In this document: piece after piece, positions 34,501-45,899 of the stretch | Position numbering within the stretch: the first letter of the stretch is position 1 | Layout of the letters: every line of letters begins with the position of its first letter | Origin: Jacaranda mimosifolia | Lineage: Eukaryota > Streptophyta > Magnoliopsida > Lamiales > Bignoniaceae | Reading direction: 5' to 3' | NCBI GenBank assembly: GCA_018894105.1 | Contig: CM032117.1 | Location: 33,708,501-33,772,500, forward strand | DNA: 64,000 nucleotides | The notes under the pieces: generated by a model | What the model saw: only the letters and a program-made list of their open reading frames with translations | Database searches by the model: none | What the model was told of the DNA's origin: nothing | Made by a program: the position numbers and the translations under genes

Positions 34501-36066
34501 CAAATATGGTAGCAGATGCCCTGAGCCACAGAGCTGGAATAGCTCACATCATAGGAACAACAAAGTTGAAGGTCCCAAAGTCAGATACGATGATAAGGAT
34601 GAGACAAAAAGTTTGGTTTGCTGGAGTAAATGTACAACTAGAATTGTATGCTGAAATACAATAGGCTCAAGCTAATGACAAATGGGTATCAGAAAGAAAC
34701 AAAATATTCAAGAGGTTTGGGGAATCTGAGTTCAGTACTGATAGGCAGGGTACTTTTCTATTTCACAAGAGAATCTGAGTGCCGAAAGAAGTAAAAAGAG
34801 AGATTATTGGATGAGGCACACAAATTAAGGTTCACGATATATCCCAGGGGTACAAAGATGTATCGAGATTTGAGAAAATAGTTCTGGTGGAATAGAATGA
34901 AGAAAGATGTCACAGATTATATATGGAAATGTATAACCTTTCAGTTGGTGAAGACGGAGCTTCAGCGACCATCAGGACTACTGCAACCACTTCCAATACC
35001 TGATTGGAAATGGGAACAAATCACCATGGACTTTGTAACAGGCTTACCAGTGACCCAAGGTGGATATAATAGCATATGGGCGATAGTAGATAGACTGACT
35101 AAATCTGCGCACTTTCTAGCTGTTAAGATACAATATAGGGTCGAGAAGTTAGATGAGTTATATATTAAGGAAATTGTTAGATTGCATGGAACCCCAATCA
35201 GTATTGTGTCGGATCGAGATCCAAAGTTTACTTCAAAACTTTGGAAGGCTTTTCAAGAACATTTGGGCACAATGTTGCAATTCAGCTCCATTGCCCATCC
35301 CCAAACAGATGGGCAATTAGAGAGAACCATACGAATATTAGAAGATATGTTACGGGCTTGTGTTTTAGACTTTGGGGGAAGTTGGGACCCACACTTGCCT
35401 TTAATTGAATTTACATACAATAACAACTACCAGTCCATGATTCAAATGGCTCCATATGAAGCGTTGCATGGTAGAAAGTGTTGATCTCCATTACATTAGG
35501 ATCTTGAAGAGTACAAGAGCAATGACCACAAGACCCCAGGAACTATAAGACCCAAATTGATCCAGGAGACTATTAAGAAAACACAGATCATTAAGTAGAT
35601 AATGAAAACTGCACAGGACCAATAGAAAAGTTATGCAGATAAGAGAAGAAAGGATTTAGAATTTGAAGTCAGTGACCAAGTATTTCTTAAAGTTTTTTCG
35701 AGGAAAGGTGCTCGAAGGATTGGTAAAGGCGGAAAACTTAATCCAAGATAATGTGAGAGAATTAGACCAATAGTGTACCACCTAGAGCTGCCCTAGGAAG
35801 TGACAGGCATTCATGGTGTTTTTCATGTTTCACAACTTCAGAAATATCATCCTGATCGTTCTCATGTTATCCCTCAAGCCAGTATGTCTTTGCAAAGTGA
35901 TCTAACATATAAAGAACAACCAATTAGAATTCTAGACCTAAAGTTTTGAGAACTTAGGAATCGAAGGATTTCTCAAGTGAAAGTTCTCTGGTGCAATCAT
36001 AACGTTGAGGAAGCAACTTGGGAACTAGAAAATCTCATACGCCAGCAATATCCTGAACTCTTCTAG
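31517..36066 (+). pseudogene. gag-pol polyprotein of the plus-strand chromovirus, broken
   Basis: The start MASHESND at 31517 parallels MASHGS in the minus-strand copy. Gag: capsid near 31800-32300 (FKFLGEPDDRKAEEW), then two zinc knuckles from 32479 (CGYCGRSGHEEVDC, CLGCGSDQHFLKDC). Protease: active-site Asp at 32755 in LYDPNASHSFIS, where the expected Gly after Asp-Pro is Asn. RT 33454-33915 has FIDD at 33754-33765. RNase H begins near 34141 ([10 protein letters not shown]). Integrase 34897-35484 keeps [15 protein letters not shown] and HPQTDGQLERT; its second zinc Cys is Phe (CITFQ). The chromodomain ends the protein (VKVLWCNHNVEEATWE) at a TAG at 36064-36066. The first stop is a TAG at 31568-31570; many others follow, largely Gln or Arg codons turned into TAG, TAA or TGA. 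Confidence 0.93.
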
Positions 36067-36098
36067 TATTTAGGTGAGAATTTGGGGACCAGATTCTT

Positions 36099-36112
36099 TT
36101 AAGAGGGGGGAA
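36099..36112 (+). promoter_or_regulatory. Polypurine tract
   Basis: TTAAGAGGGGGGAA directly precedes the 3' LTR and would prime plus-strand DNA synthesis. The minus-strand element has a matching tract at 51443-51457. Confidence 0.88.
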
Positions 36113-36114
36113 TC

Positions 36115-39100
36115 TGTAACACCCTTAGAAATGCATTGATTTTTATATTTTATTTTAGTATTAATTTATGAGAATTTTAATTTATTTATTTGATTCTTCA
36201 AAAGTTTTGTGGGCTAAAATACAAATATAAAAGACTTAATTGCATCATTTTTAAAAATGATGAGAGTCACTGCATAATTTTAATAGCTAGGGGATCCAAT
36301 GTGAAGGCTATTAGAAATTGGTGGCTGAATTGAACTAAATAAACTGATAGGGGTTAATTTATAATTTTGAAAAGACTAAATCTATAAAAATGTAATTTTT
36401 CAATTTCTCCCCCACATTTCTTTCTTCCTTACTAAAACACCCTATTTTCCCTCTCTCAACGGTGAACCTTCGGCCACCACACCAAACCTCGAATCAGCTA
36501 CATAAACTTCATCCCTTTACCCTGAACACAAATATACCCTTCACTACCTCTATCTTCGACAAAACTATTGAGAAACGTGAAGCTCGAATGGAACCGTGAT
36601 AGAGCTAGGTGGGTTCTCTTTTCTAGCAACAAAAACGGACATGCAACTAGTGGGTTCGAAAGAGTGCAGCTAAAGGATGAAGATGAAGATCTTCAATTGA
36701 AGTCGATGGTGATAGTGACAATGAAATTTGGACAAAATAATCACGGTTGCGTGGAGCTTCTAGACTGAATTGAAGGGTAATTCGGCGGCGAAGGCTGAAA
36801 TTGAATTGGGCGTTGGGTTGGTTGAGCTGAAACGTTTCTTTTGGTAGTGTTTTTGGTAGTATCTGGCGGCGGTGGTAGAAGAACAAAATTTTTCCCTCAC
36901 GAGAGAAATTCATGCACGAGGTCTGATTGTGGAGATTTCGATTCGATAGTGAGATGTTGGTAATTGATCGGAAGAAAATGATTTTGTATTGCATGTATAT
37001 ATATATACACATTCAAATTGTATATAACATTGTATAATCAGAAAGAATAAACGGACCAACTAAAAAATATAGCCATGCATGGGAAATTAAACATGCATCA
37101 TGTATTTGAGCTCGAAAAAGCCCTAAATTGTATTATTTCATGTGATACATGGTTAGATAAACCTATTAAGTGAAGAAAACCCTAATTTTTTGTAACCATG
37201 ACTTGAGTGACAAAGTTTGGATTTATATATATAATTGGGTCGCTATAATCGATATCATGTAATGTTATAAGGTTAAATATGTAAATTAGGGATTCCATTG
37301 TACTATTTTACCGGTATAGGAAGAACTTCGCAAATAATTTATATATCCAATGTGAATAGTATGTTATGGCGATAATACCAAAGTATAAAACCCTAACCAT
37401 AATATTAGATGGTTAACTACTGAAAATGGGATAGCTATTAGAATGATTTTTGAATGTTAGATACCATTAAGGTTGAATAAGGGTTTTGATAGAAAATTAC
37501 TTTTGTGGATAGGTGATGAAAGAGTTTGCCCTGAGGATCAGTAAATATTGACTTCTTTGCCGAGGTTGATAAGGTGAGAATTCGCCAATGTGGCACATTT
37601 GTTCCTATCAAATTTCCTTGATAAACCCCTGTGAGGGTTGGTATTGAATTGATTATCGTATTCTATGAATTACTATTGCCCCTGTGAGAGATCTACCAAT
37701 TGGTGCTTACTTGTATGAGCTTATTCCATATCGTTGAACCCGTTAGGTTCTACTGATTTGATATATGTCTTGATTACTGTTATTGATTATCGAACCCTAT
37801 GTGGTTCTCTTGATTTGAAAATGATTGCTATTTATCCATGTTTCTTGAAAATGACCGTTTGAATCGAACTCTGTGAAGTTCCATGGAATTATTTTATCTG
37901 AAACTGAAATGTATGCCCGAGTAGCTTGTGGTTTTAAAACTGTTCTGATCACAAACTGATTTACCATTCTGGCACCATAACCTTTCTCAATTTTATCATA
38001 TTGTTCTCATTGAATCGAAATTGTTATTATCAAATAATGTATTGGTTTTCTTGATTGTTCTGCATCGTAGCTCACCTTGATGGCATAATTGTTCCATTAT
38101 TTTGCCCTGTTGGCAATTGTTCGTTCAAAATATTGACTGAAAATGATACAGGAGAATTGTTGGGCGAGGGCTTTGCCAAGCTATCTTGCTTGTGCCACTG
38201 TTATTGCCAAGCTATCGTGCTTGTGCCACTATTATTGCCAAGCCGTCGTGCTTGTGCTACTATTATTGCCAAGCTGTTGTGCTTGTGCCACTATTTCGCC
38301 AAGCTGTTATGCTTGTGGTACTATTATTGCCGAGCTGTCATGCTCATGCTACTGAACTGTTATTGATTGATCGATTGCACTTTTATGGAGGCACAAGGCT
38401 ATTCTGATATACATATTTTGCTCTTTTATTAAAATGCTTATTTTGTTGGGTTTGTACTGTTAAATTGTATTTTGCTCGTGGAGCAATAAAGCTGGAGTAA
38501 GTTTCTAGTCTAGATCGGGCTGATATCCTAAGCCAACTGAGCCGTTTATATTTCCTCCCGAACTGTGATCGATTGAGACGCTCTATACCTCTCGAACAAC
38601 ATCGGTCGAGATGATCCCGGCCCTTTTGAGCGGATGGTTATGGCATTCCAACCTAGCAATTGTTAATTGTTTGAATACTGTTCCTTTTGCTTCATTCTGG
38701 CATATGATTGTGCTTCCATAATTTCAATTGTTCAACTCTATTGTTATTGATTGATTCTTGACTACTATATATTGTTTTGCCTTATTCCTCACTGAGTTTT
38801 TATGACTCACTCTCGTAATGTTTATTTCATTTTAGATAGGTATGAGATCAGAGGCTTGGACTGAGAGTTTTCACTTGATATTTTTGTATTAATGTTTGGT
38901 GAATAGATGTTTATATATGAATTCACCACTTATTATATTTTGGTATTAGAAATGTGTAATATGTTGGGACGAATGTAAGACTTTTAGTATATGTGAACTA
39001 TGTTGCTTGTGTTGATATCTTGGTTCTAATTTTGGATGTATTATTAGTGTGAATTGAGCACTCTGATTTTAATTGTATTAAGTTTAAGCATGCTGTGAGT

Positions 39101-39231
39101 TGTGATTGTTGTGGTTTATTGGAGAATTTTGGAAATATTTTTATGGGCCGATCGGATATGATATTGCATGCTATAAGATTGAATTGAGTGGCATTTCGGC
39201 TTTTGGGATATATCCCGAGTGGGGTTCCACA
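36115..39231 (+). repeat. 3' LTR of the plus-strand chromovirus, 3117 bp
   Basis: Begins TGTAACACCCTTAGAAATGC and ends GTGGGGTTCCACA. Colinear with the 5' LTR, with the TATA-like box at 36381. Its 30/31-bp array (38175-38359) has six units instead of ten, which by itself accounts for the 120-bp length difference. Confidence 0.93.
38175..38359 (+). repeat. 30/31-bp array in the 3' LTR, six units
   Basis: Units start at 38175, 38206, 38237, 38268, 38298 and 38329, homologous to the ten-unit array in the 5' LTR. Pairing of CAAGC with GCTTG is kept in the third and fourth units. Confidence 0.88.
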
Positions 39232-39996
39232 ATTATCTTTGTGGAATGCTTGGATAAGCTATAAGCCTAGAACCCTTGAAATAACGGGACGTTAATCCTT
39301 TTTAGGTGCATGGGATAAGCTGTAAGCCCAAAATTCGTGAAATAAGGAAAATCTGATATGCATGTTATTCTTTGATTATTTGGATTACATATTATGCTTG
39401 GGTTGTCTGCTTCTAATTGTACTCTAATCAAGGAGTCATAAGGATAGAGATTTGAACTGCTTTATATTTTATCCCTCACTGAGTCCTTAAGACTTATTCT
39501 CCCATGTATTTCTTAAATGTTTTTTCAGACATGTATGAATAATGAAGAATAAGGGCTAATGACTTGCTCGGAAAAACTATTTTATGATAGGATTTTGGAT
39601 ATCATGTAATGATGACTATGGAATTTGAGACTAGGGTCAGGACTGAACTCAACTGGAAGACTTTTGGCATATATATAATGTTGGCATGTAGTGTTATTTT
39701 AAGTTGAGATATGCCGTTACCTATGAGACTTTAGAATGTGAATATATGTTGTACTTCTTGTAGTGGTTCTTGGAGTTGAAATTATGTTACTTTTGGTTAT
39801 ACATATTGCACACTCTGAAATGATCTTTTGGGTCAGTGCTAAGCTGCTACCACTTAATTTGTTAAATTTTGGGTTGCTGCACAGCTTTATGAGTTGAAAT
39901 TGAATTTTGGATGTGCGTTTTGGATTTAAATTAATATAGAAAAAATTTGAGTGGCACTTTAGCCCGAAGCAGGCACCTATCGGAGGGGGTGCTACT
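39232..39996 (+). mobile_element. Forward LTR, right part of the host of the full-length element
   Basis: Continues the 60-bp array (GGAATGCTTGGATAAGC), passes ATCCCTCACTGAGTCCTTAAG near 39475, a signature of this family in forward orientation, and ends near GGGGGTGCTAC. No primer site follows: at 40009 a reverse-oriented LTR begins, so two LTR ends meet tail to tail. Confidence 0.75.
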
Positions 39997-40008
39997 GAGG
40001 TGGTCCTA

Positions 40009-40590
40009 TGGTACCCCCACACGGGATAGCACCTAAGCTAAGGTATCACTATGGTAGTTTGTTTCCAAAATGAAACCTATCTGCATGATCCCCAAGCTGA
40101 ACCCAACAAAACCCATAGTTCAAACTCAAGCTTCAGTTGCCGGAACAGAGAAACCCATCACTACCACCAAGGCCGTGACTTCGAGCTCTAATTTCGGCCG
40201 CCTCATTGATCGATTTTGGGAAAGAATGGAGAAAAAAAGGGGCTGAGATGCTATTTAAAAACCAACTTTCAAAAATTATGTTCACCCCCAAACTTTATTC
40301 CATCCTTCAATTAAGACCTCAAAAGTTCTTCCTTCTTCAATTTCATTCTCTCAACTTAATGAGTGTCTCGCATTGGCCCCTTTGACCTAAAATTATTCCA
40401 TGCAAACCCCTAAAATTTTAAAGATTGTCTAATTATGTTTCTGCAAATTGCAAATTACCCCAAAACTTTCAAAATTCTTGTAATTAAATCCTTTTCATTA
40501 TTTTTTTCGAGCCCTAAAATTTGACCAACTAATACCTTGATTTTCTCAATCCTTATTTTCCAAAAATTATTGAATTTTAGGGGTGTTATA
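40009..40590 (-). mobile_element. Internally deleted reverse LTR, 582 bp
   Basis: Begins TGGTACCCCCACACGGGATAG and ends TTTTAGGGGTGTTATA. After about 40 bases it jumps at about 40050 to leader sequence matching 44870 onward (TTTCCAAAATGAAACC...), so roughly 2.6 kb of LTR is missing. ATGGT is shared at both sides of the jump. The following CTCCTTCCCCTTAAAAG is a reverse polypurine tract, so this was the 3' LTR of a minus-strand element. Confidence 0.8.
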
Positions 40591-42198
40591 CTCCTTCCCC
40601 TTAAAAGAATATGGTCCCCAGATTCTCATATGAGTACTGTTCCAACTGGCAGATAATAAGTGGATTTAGTCAGTCGATCTATATTTTCTTTTCATTACTT
40701 TCCACCAAAATTGCCTTTTCAAGTCCCAATACATTCTCATACCTTTCGAATGCATCGCATATCTTGACTTGTGTGCCCTATCCAACAGCCTCTCATTTAT
40801 TTATCCCTGCACACATATCTCATTTGTGGAACAGAAGAATACCTTGGTTTGGTATTGAACTCAAACTCTCCAAAACTTCCAATATTTTCCTTCTATTTTA
40901 ACATTCATATATCTTTGGCTTAAGGCTCATCGTGTTTCATCTTATGATTCGGATTGCACTTACCTCTCTAATCCTACTTTGCTGTCTTAATTTCGACTCA
41001 ACACCCGTTCTTATGCTTTTCAATGCTTCTGCTACCAATAAGTGAGCCATTTTAGCCCTTCGGCACAAGGCATTGGCTACTACATTTGCCTTTTCGGGTG
41101 ATAACTGATGGAGAAATCGTAGTCTTCTAAAATTTCCATCCATTAGTGCTGTCTTCTATTCATATTCTCATTCTAGTCAAATGGTTGACCTTTCTGAGTT
41201 AACTTAGTCAACATGTCAGCTAATTAGAAGAGTTCTTAACAATCGTCGTTAATAGCAAATAACACACAGAAAACTACAAACTTCTATCACATTTTTTTTC
41301 CGGTCTCTTCCAGTTGACTACTGCCTTTATCTTAGAGGGATCAATTCTCTAACCCAAGTACTGATTTTAAATGACTTGAGTCTGTTCTTCTATCCCCTAA
41401 AGCCCCATTTTCGATCATGCAACTTTTCCTCAAAACCTTTGGTACTATCTTAGAAAATTTTACTTTTCCTCCTTTAGGACCTTATTCTCATTCTTCAAAT
41501 CTTCCACACTGTCATCAAATGCAATATTACTTGCGACAATTCCTTTCCTATATCTCCACATAACCAAAATATTCTTCCGTAAGTACATAGCAGGAATTTG
41601 TTCATCCTAAGGTACTCACTTCCTTAACATCGAGCATTATCCCAAAATTTCAAATTCCAAAATTATATCCTGACATGACTCAGGTTTTCCTTATCCCAAG
41701 TATTTGCATCTTAGATGATTCCCAATTCAAGCTTAATCTTAAGTAAGTCCATCAACTTTACCAACTCTTCCAAGCTTCTAAGAATAAAGGAAGGAGAAGA
41801 GTTAGATAAAATAACTAAACTCGTAAATATACAAGTTAAATCATCCTACAATATACAATAAGATCCCGTACGTCCTATAGTACACAACTCATCTTCCTAA
41901 TATTGACTAATCAATTCATCTTCATTCCTTAAATCACATAGAAATTTCCCTAATACACATGATGTCCAAAATTCTTACTTAAACCAACCTAAACAAATGG
42001 TTAGTCACAAATCCCGAAAATACCCAAATGATATTCAATGCCTAAGTCATTGATAACTTAGGCTCTGATATCCTTTAACTCATTTATATCTTAAATATTT
42101 CCACAGTCAAGCTTAACTCCACTATCCAAGAGTTCCATATCCGAGGATCATATTCTAGCATTGCTAGGGATTTCCAAGCCCAAACTTTGATACCACGC
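40591..42198 (-). pseudogene. Remnant internal region of a minus-strand chromovirus
   Basis: Only about 1.6 kb remains of an expected 6 kb. Reading the minus strand, recognisable pieces are RIDPSKIKAVVNWKRP (about 41345-41298) and ADMLTKLTQKGQPFD (about 41220-41175) from the RT-RNase H connection, then an RNase H end at 41143-40937 (LSPEKANVVANALCRRAK). A mutated primer site (TTTGATACCA) lies just before the LTR at about 42186-42195. A similar AGGCTCTGATATC word at about 42059 suggests a local duplication. No Gag or integrase is recognisable in the rest. Confidence 0.7.
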
Positions 42199-45100
42199 TA
42201 GTGGCACCCCCACTCGAGATAGCACCTAAGCTGAGGCGCCACTCGAATTCAGACTTAAATCTTAATCCATAAATGAGCAATATAGTCAATATCCCATTAG
42301 AAAAAATTTCAAAACTTATGACAGACATATAGCGGCAGATTTCAAACTTAAACAACTTCATCAAAATACTAAGTACATACCATTAAAGGTCTCATAACAT
42401 CTAACATAATATTTACATGCTTTGAGTCATAATTTTATTTTACATATCACAACATTTCTAAGATAAGGCTTGACATTCAAGGGAACCAATATACATATAC
42501 AGATCCATTTTGCAAAATTTCATTCACCAGTCCAAGACTGAAATCCAAGTCCATCACCTGATCTTGTTTAAGAAAATTAAAGATAACTAGGGGGTAAATC
42601 CAAAGGATTTAGTGAGGGATAATTGTAATCATATGCAGTAGAGATTTATCGAGGATGAATCAACTCAACATATCATCTTTTAATAGTTCAAATAGAAACA
42701 AATCAGGATACAGTCAAATGGTCAAGAAATGGTCAAATAGTCCGAAAACAGTCTATCGATCAGGATATAGTCGAACGATTAGAATATGATTAAACATTAG
42801 ATCAATTTTATATCAATCAAATCGAACTAAACTTACCCAGGCATGAAAACCTGGTACAGAACTTATACTAATCAAACCGAATTAAATTTACCCCAACCAT
42901 AATAACATGGTATAGAACTTATACCAATCATTCAGAATTAAACTTACCCAGGCATGACAACCTGGTACAGAACTTACCTAAGTATATTGACTTGGTACAA
43001 AACTTGCCTAAGCATATCAGATCAAACTTATACTAATCAAACTGAACTTACCCATGCATAACCACCTAGTACAAGACTGACCAATCAAACCAAACTTACC
43101 CAGGTATAACTACCTGGTACAAAACTTACCAATCAAACTAAACTTATCCAGGCATAACAACCTGGTACACAACTTACCTAAGCGTGACAACCTGGTATAA
43201 AACTTACCAAAGCGTGAGAACTTGGTACAAAACTTACCCTAGCACAGCTTGGTACATAACTTACCCAGGTATATCAGCTTGATACATAACTTACCCACGC
43301 ATATCAACTTGGTACATAATGTATTACTAACAAAACAAATCTGCGACATATCAATCGAACTAACTTACCCAAACACAATAACATGGTATAGAACTTGCCC
43401 AAGCACAACTTGGTACATAACTTACCTAGGCATATCAACTTGGTACATAACTTATTACTGACAGAACAAACCCATGACATACCAATCGAACTAACTTACC
43501 CAAGCATAACAGTACACAACAAATTACTGACAGAACAAATCCATAATACCAATCAAATTCAGACTAGCCAACATGGCTACCTAACGCTGTAATGTATAAA
43601 TAGGTTATCAGCAAAGCAACAAATAACGATACAGATAACAAGATAGTAACAAGCAATCTAGCGATACAGAATATAGATAATAGTTTTGGGAGCCTCACAG
43701 GGTTCGGTAATCAATAGCAATGATAACAAAAATCAAGATAGACATCAGATTAGCAGAACTTAACCAGGTTTAATGACATATATGGAATAAGCTCATACGA
43801 AGAAAGTACTGATTGGCAGAACCTCATAGGAGTACAAGAAATAATAGAGTGTGATAATCAAGTTCATATCAACCCTCACAAGGGGTTTATCAAGAAAATC
43901 AATAGGTACAGGATGTGCTAGGTTAGCAGACCCTCACCTCCGTAGTCTCAGAAATGTTGTCGCCGCCTATTGACCTATGGGACGTACTTTTTCTTCACCT
44001 AATCCAAAAGAATAGGTCCAAAGTCAAGATCCTCATCCGATCATGTAATCATATTTATACAAACTAACGACCTAAGATTGATACTTAATCGGCTAAATCG
44101 ATAGCCCCAATAAAGACATGCTAATAGTGTCGATCTCGTTACAGTAATATATAATTGGGTCCTAAATCATCCAATTGATCTTGCCACAACGTACTAAATC
44201 GATAACGATGGTCCAATATCCTTTAAAAATCCTAATTTATCTCAAATTTATCACATGATAATACAAATTTGAGTTTACTAAACTCAGAACGATACATGCA
44301 TGATTCAAATCTTAGTTCTATCTCATCTTAATTATCCCAAATACTACCACTTAGGTTCCAAATCCGTAGAATTTGGGTTTAATCGCTTGATTAACTCAAT
44401 TATTCCAAAGTCATCATATATATAACAAGATCCCGGTCTATTAACTTATATAATTATATTCATGTCCTAGTTTTCCAGATTAAATTGCGCATATTCTTTA
44501 TTTATACAATACATTGTATGGTTTGGAAAGTGTATACATACACATACATACAATTTTAACACAAGTTTATCATTTTTATCCAATATCTTTTTATCGAAGC
44601 TTTGAATGCACGATCAGCTTGCTTGCATGTAATCACTGTGACTAGACAAAGATTTTGTCCTATTGCCACGACCGCACCGCTCCCAGCTATCTTTCACCAT
44701 CCCGTCGCCGTCGGAGATGGCCAACAACACCACCAAAATGTTTCTTTCAGCTCAACTAACAAGAGCCCTCAACCAATTTTAGATTTTGCTGCCATTTGGC
44801 CAGTCAATTGGCCAATAAATTGAAATCCTGCCACCAATGCCGCTATGCCTTTTCACCTCAATTTTGCTCGCTTCGATGGTCTATTTCCAAAATTAAACCC
44901 ATCTGTATGATCCCCAAGCTGAACCCAACAAAACTCATGGTTCGAACTAAAGCTTCAGTCGCCAAAACGGAGAAACCCATCACCACCACCAAGGCTGCGA
45001 ATTCAAGCTCTAATTTCAGCTGCTTCATCGGTCGATTTTGGGAAAGAATGGTATTTTTAAGTTCCTTATGCTGAGGGGAGAAGATTGGTACCAAATTTGA

Positions 45101-45383
45101 GAGGTTTCCATCGTTAGAGAGGGGTGGCCGGTGAGAGTGTGGTTCATGGTGGTGCAAGGTGAAAAAGGGGAAGAAAAGGGGCTGAGCTTCTATTTAAAAA
45201 CTAACTTTCAAAAATTATGTTTTCACCCCCAAAACTTTATTCAGCCTTCACTTAAGTCCTCAAAAGTTCTTCCTTCTTCAATTTTAGTCTCTCAACTTAA
45301 TGAGTGCCTCGCATTGAACCCTTTAACCCAAACATGCAAACCCCAAAAACTTTTAATGATTGTCCAATCAAGTTTCTACAAAT
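42199..45383 (-). mobile_element. Reverse LTR, 5' LTR of the deleted minus-strand element
   Basis: Starts at the primer-site side with TAGTGGCACCCCCACTCG and is colinear with the other reverse LTRs: GGGGTAAATCCAAAGGATTTAG at 42590, a ~50-bp array at 42810-43560, CCCTCACAAGGGG cores near 43870, and the leader from 44500. It lacks about 200 bases at its far end, where a forward-oriented fragment starts at about 45384. Minus-strand stretches in the leader give no recognisable protein. Confidence 0.83.
42810..43560 (-). repeat. ~50-bp LTR array, reverse complement of 23863-24893
   Basis: Units of the type AACTTACCCAGGCATGACAA plus CCTGGTACAGAACTTA. Several can pair CCAGG with CCTGG (for example near 42838-42858) and others CCAAG-type with CTTGG-type arms. 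Confidence 0.82.
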
Positions 45384-45615
45384 GAGATATGTGTGCCAGA
45401 ATGGATGAATAAGAAGTTGTTGGATAGGGCACACAAGTCAAGATACGCAATGCATTCGAAAGGCATGAGAATGTATTGGGACTTGAAGAAGCAATTTTGG
45501 CGAAAAGTAATGAAAAGAGAATGTAGATCGACTGATTAAATCTACTTATTATCTGCCAGTTGGAATAGTACTTAGATGAGAATATGGGGACCGGATTCTT
45601 TTAAGGGGGGAGGAG
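45384..45615 (+). pseudogene. Forward 3' pol fragment with polypurine tract
   Basis: Forward translation gives an integrase zinc-domain piece (ICVPEWMNKKLLDRAH, then MRMYWDLKKQFWRKVMKREC). The fragment ends with TTTTAAGGGGGGAGGAG before an LTR start. Its right half matches the reverse complement of 40600-40680, so it forms an inverted repeat with the deleted element across the LTR at 42199-45383. Most of pol is missing. Confidence 0.75.
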
Positions 45616-45899
45616 TGTAACACCCCTAAAATTTAGTAATTTTTGAAAAATAAGGATTGAGAAAATCAAGGTATTAGTTGGTTGGATTTTAGCGCTCGAA
45701 AAAAATAATAAAAAGGATTTAATTGCAAGAATTTTGAAAGTTTTGGTGTCAATTTGCAATTTATAGAAACTTGATTATACAATCTTTAAAAGTTTTAGGG
45801 GTTTGCATGGAATAATTTTGGGTTAAAAGGGGTCAATGCGAGGCACTCATTAAATTGAGATACTGAAATTGAAGAAGGAAGAACTTTTGGGGACTTAAG
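45616..45899 (+). mobile_element. Forward LTR fragment, first 284 bp
   Basis: Starts TGTAACACCCCTAAAATTTAG and matches the reverse complement of 40310-40590. It breaks at GGGGACTTAAGT, where reverse-oriented LTR sequence begins. Confidence 0.8.

Larger units (their letters stand above)
26886..39231 (+). mobile_element. Full-length Tekay/Del-type Ty3/gypsy chromovirus, older copy
   Basis: A 12.3-kb element with LTRs at 26886-30122 and 36115-39231, tRNA-iMet primer site at 30128-30139, an upstream accessory ORF, gag-pol ending in a chromodomain, and a polypurine tract at about 36099-36112. The chromodomain, long LTRs and domain order place it in the Tekay/Del lineage. It inserted inside a 60-bp tandem array of another LTR. 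Flanks TTAAT and ATTAT are only a degraded target duplication. The LTRs differ by roughly 8-10% in their first 300 bases by eye, mostly transitions, which suggests an old, methylated copy. All genes are broken. Confidence 0.93.

Noticed and set aside
26881..39236. Perfect target duplication for the plus-strand element
   Set aside because: The flanks TTAAT and ATTAT match at only three positions; the boundary rests on the LTR ends and the interrupted 60-bp array instead.
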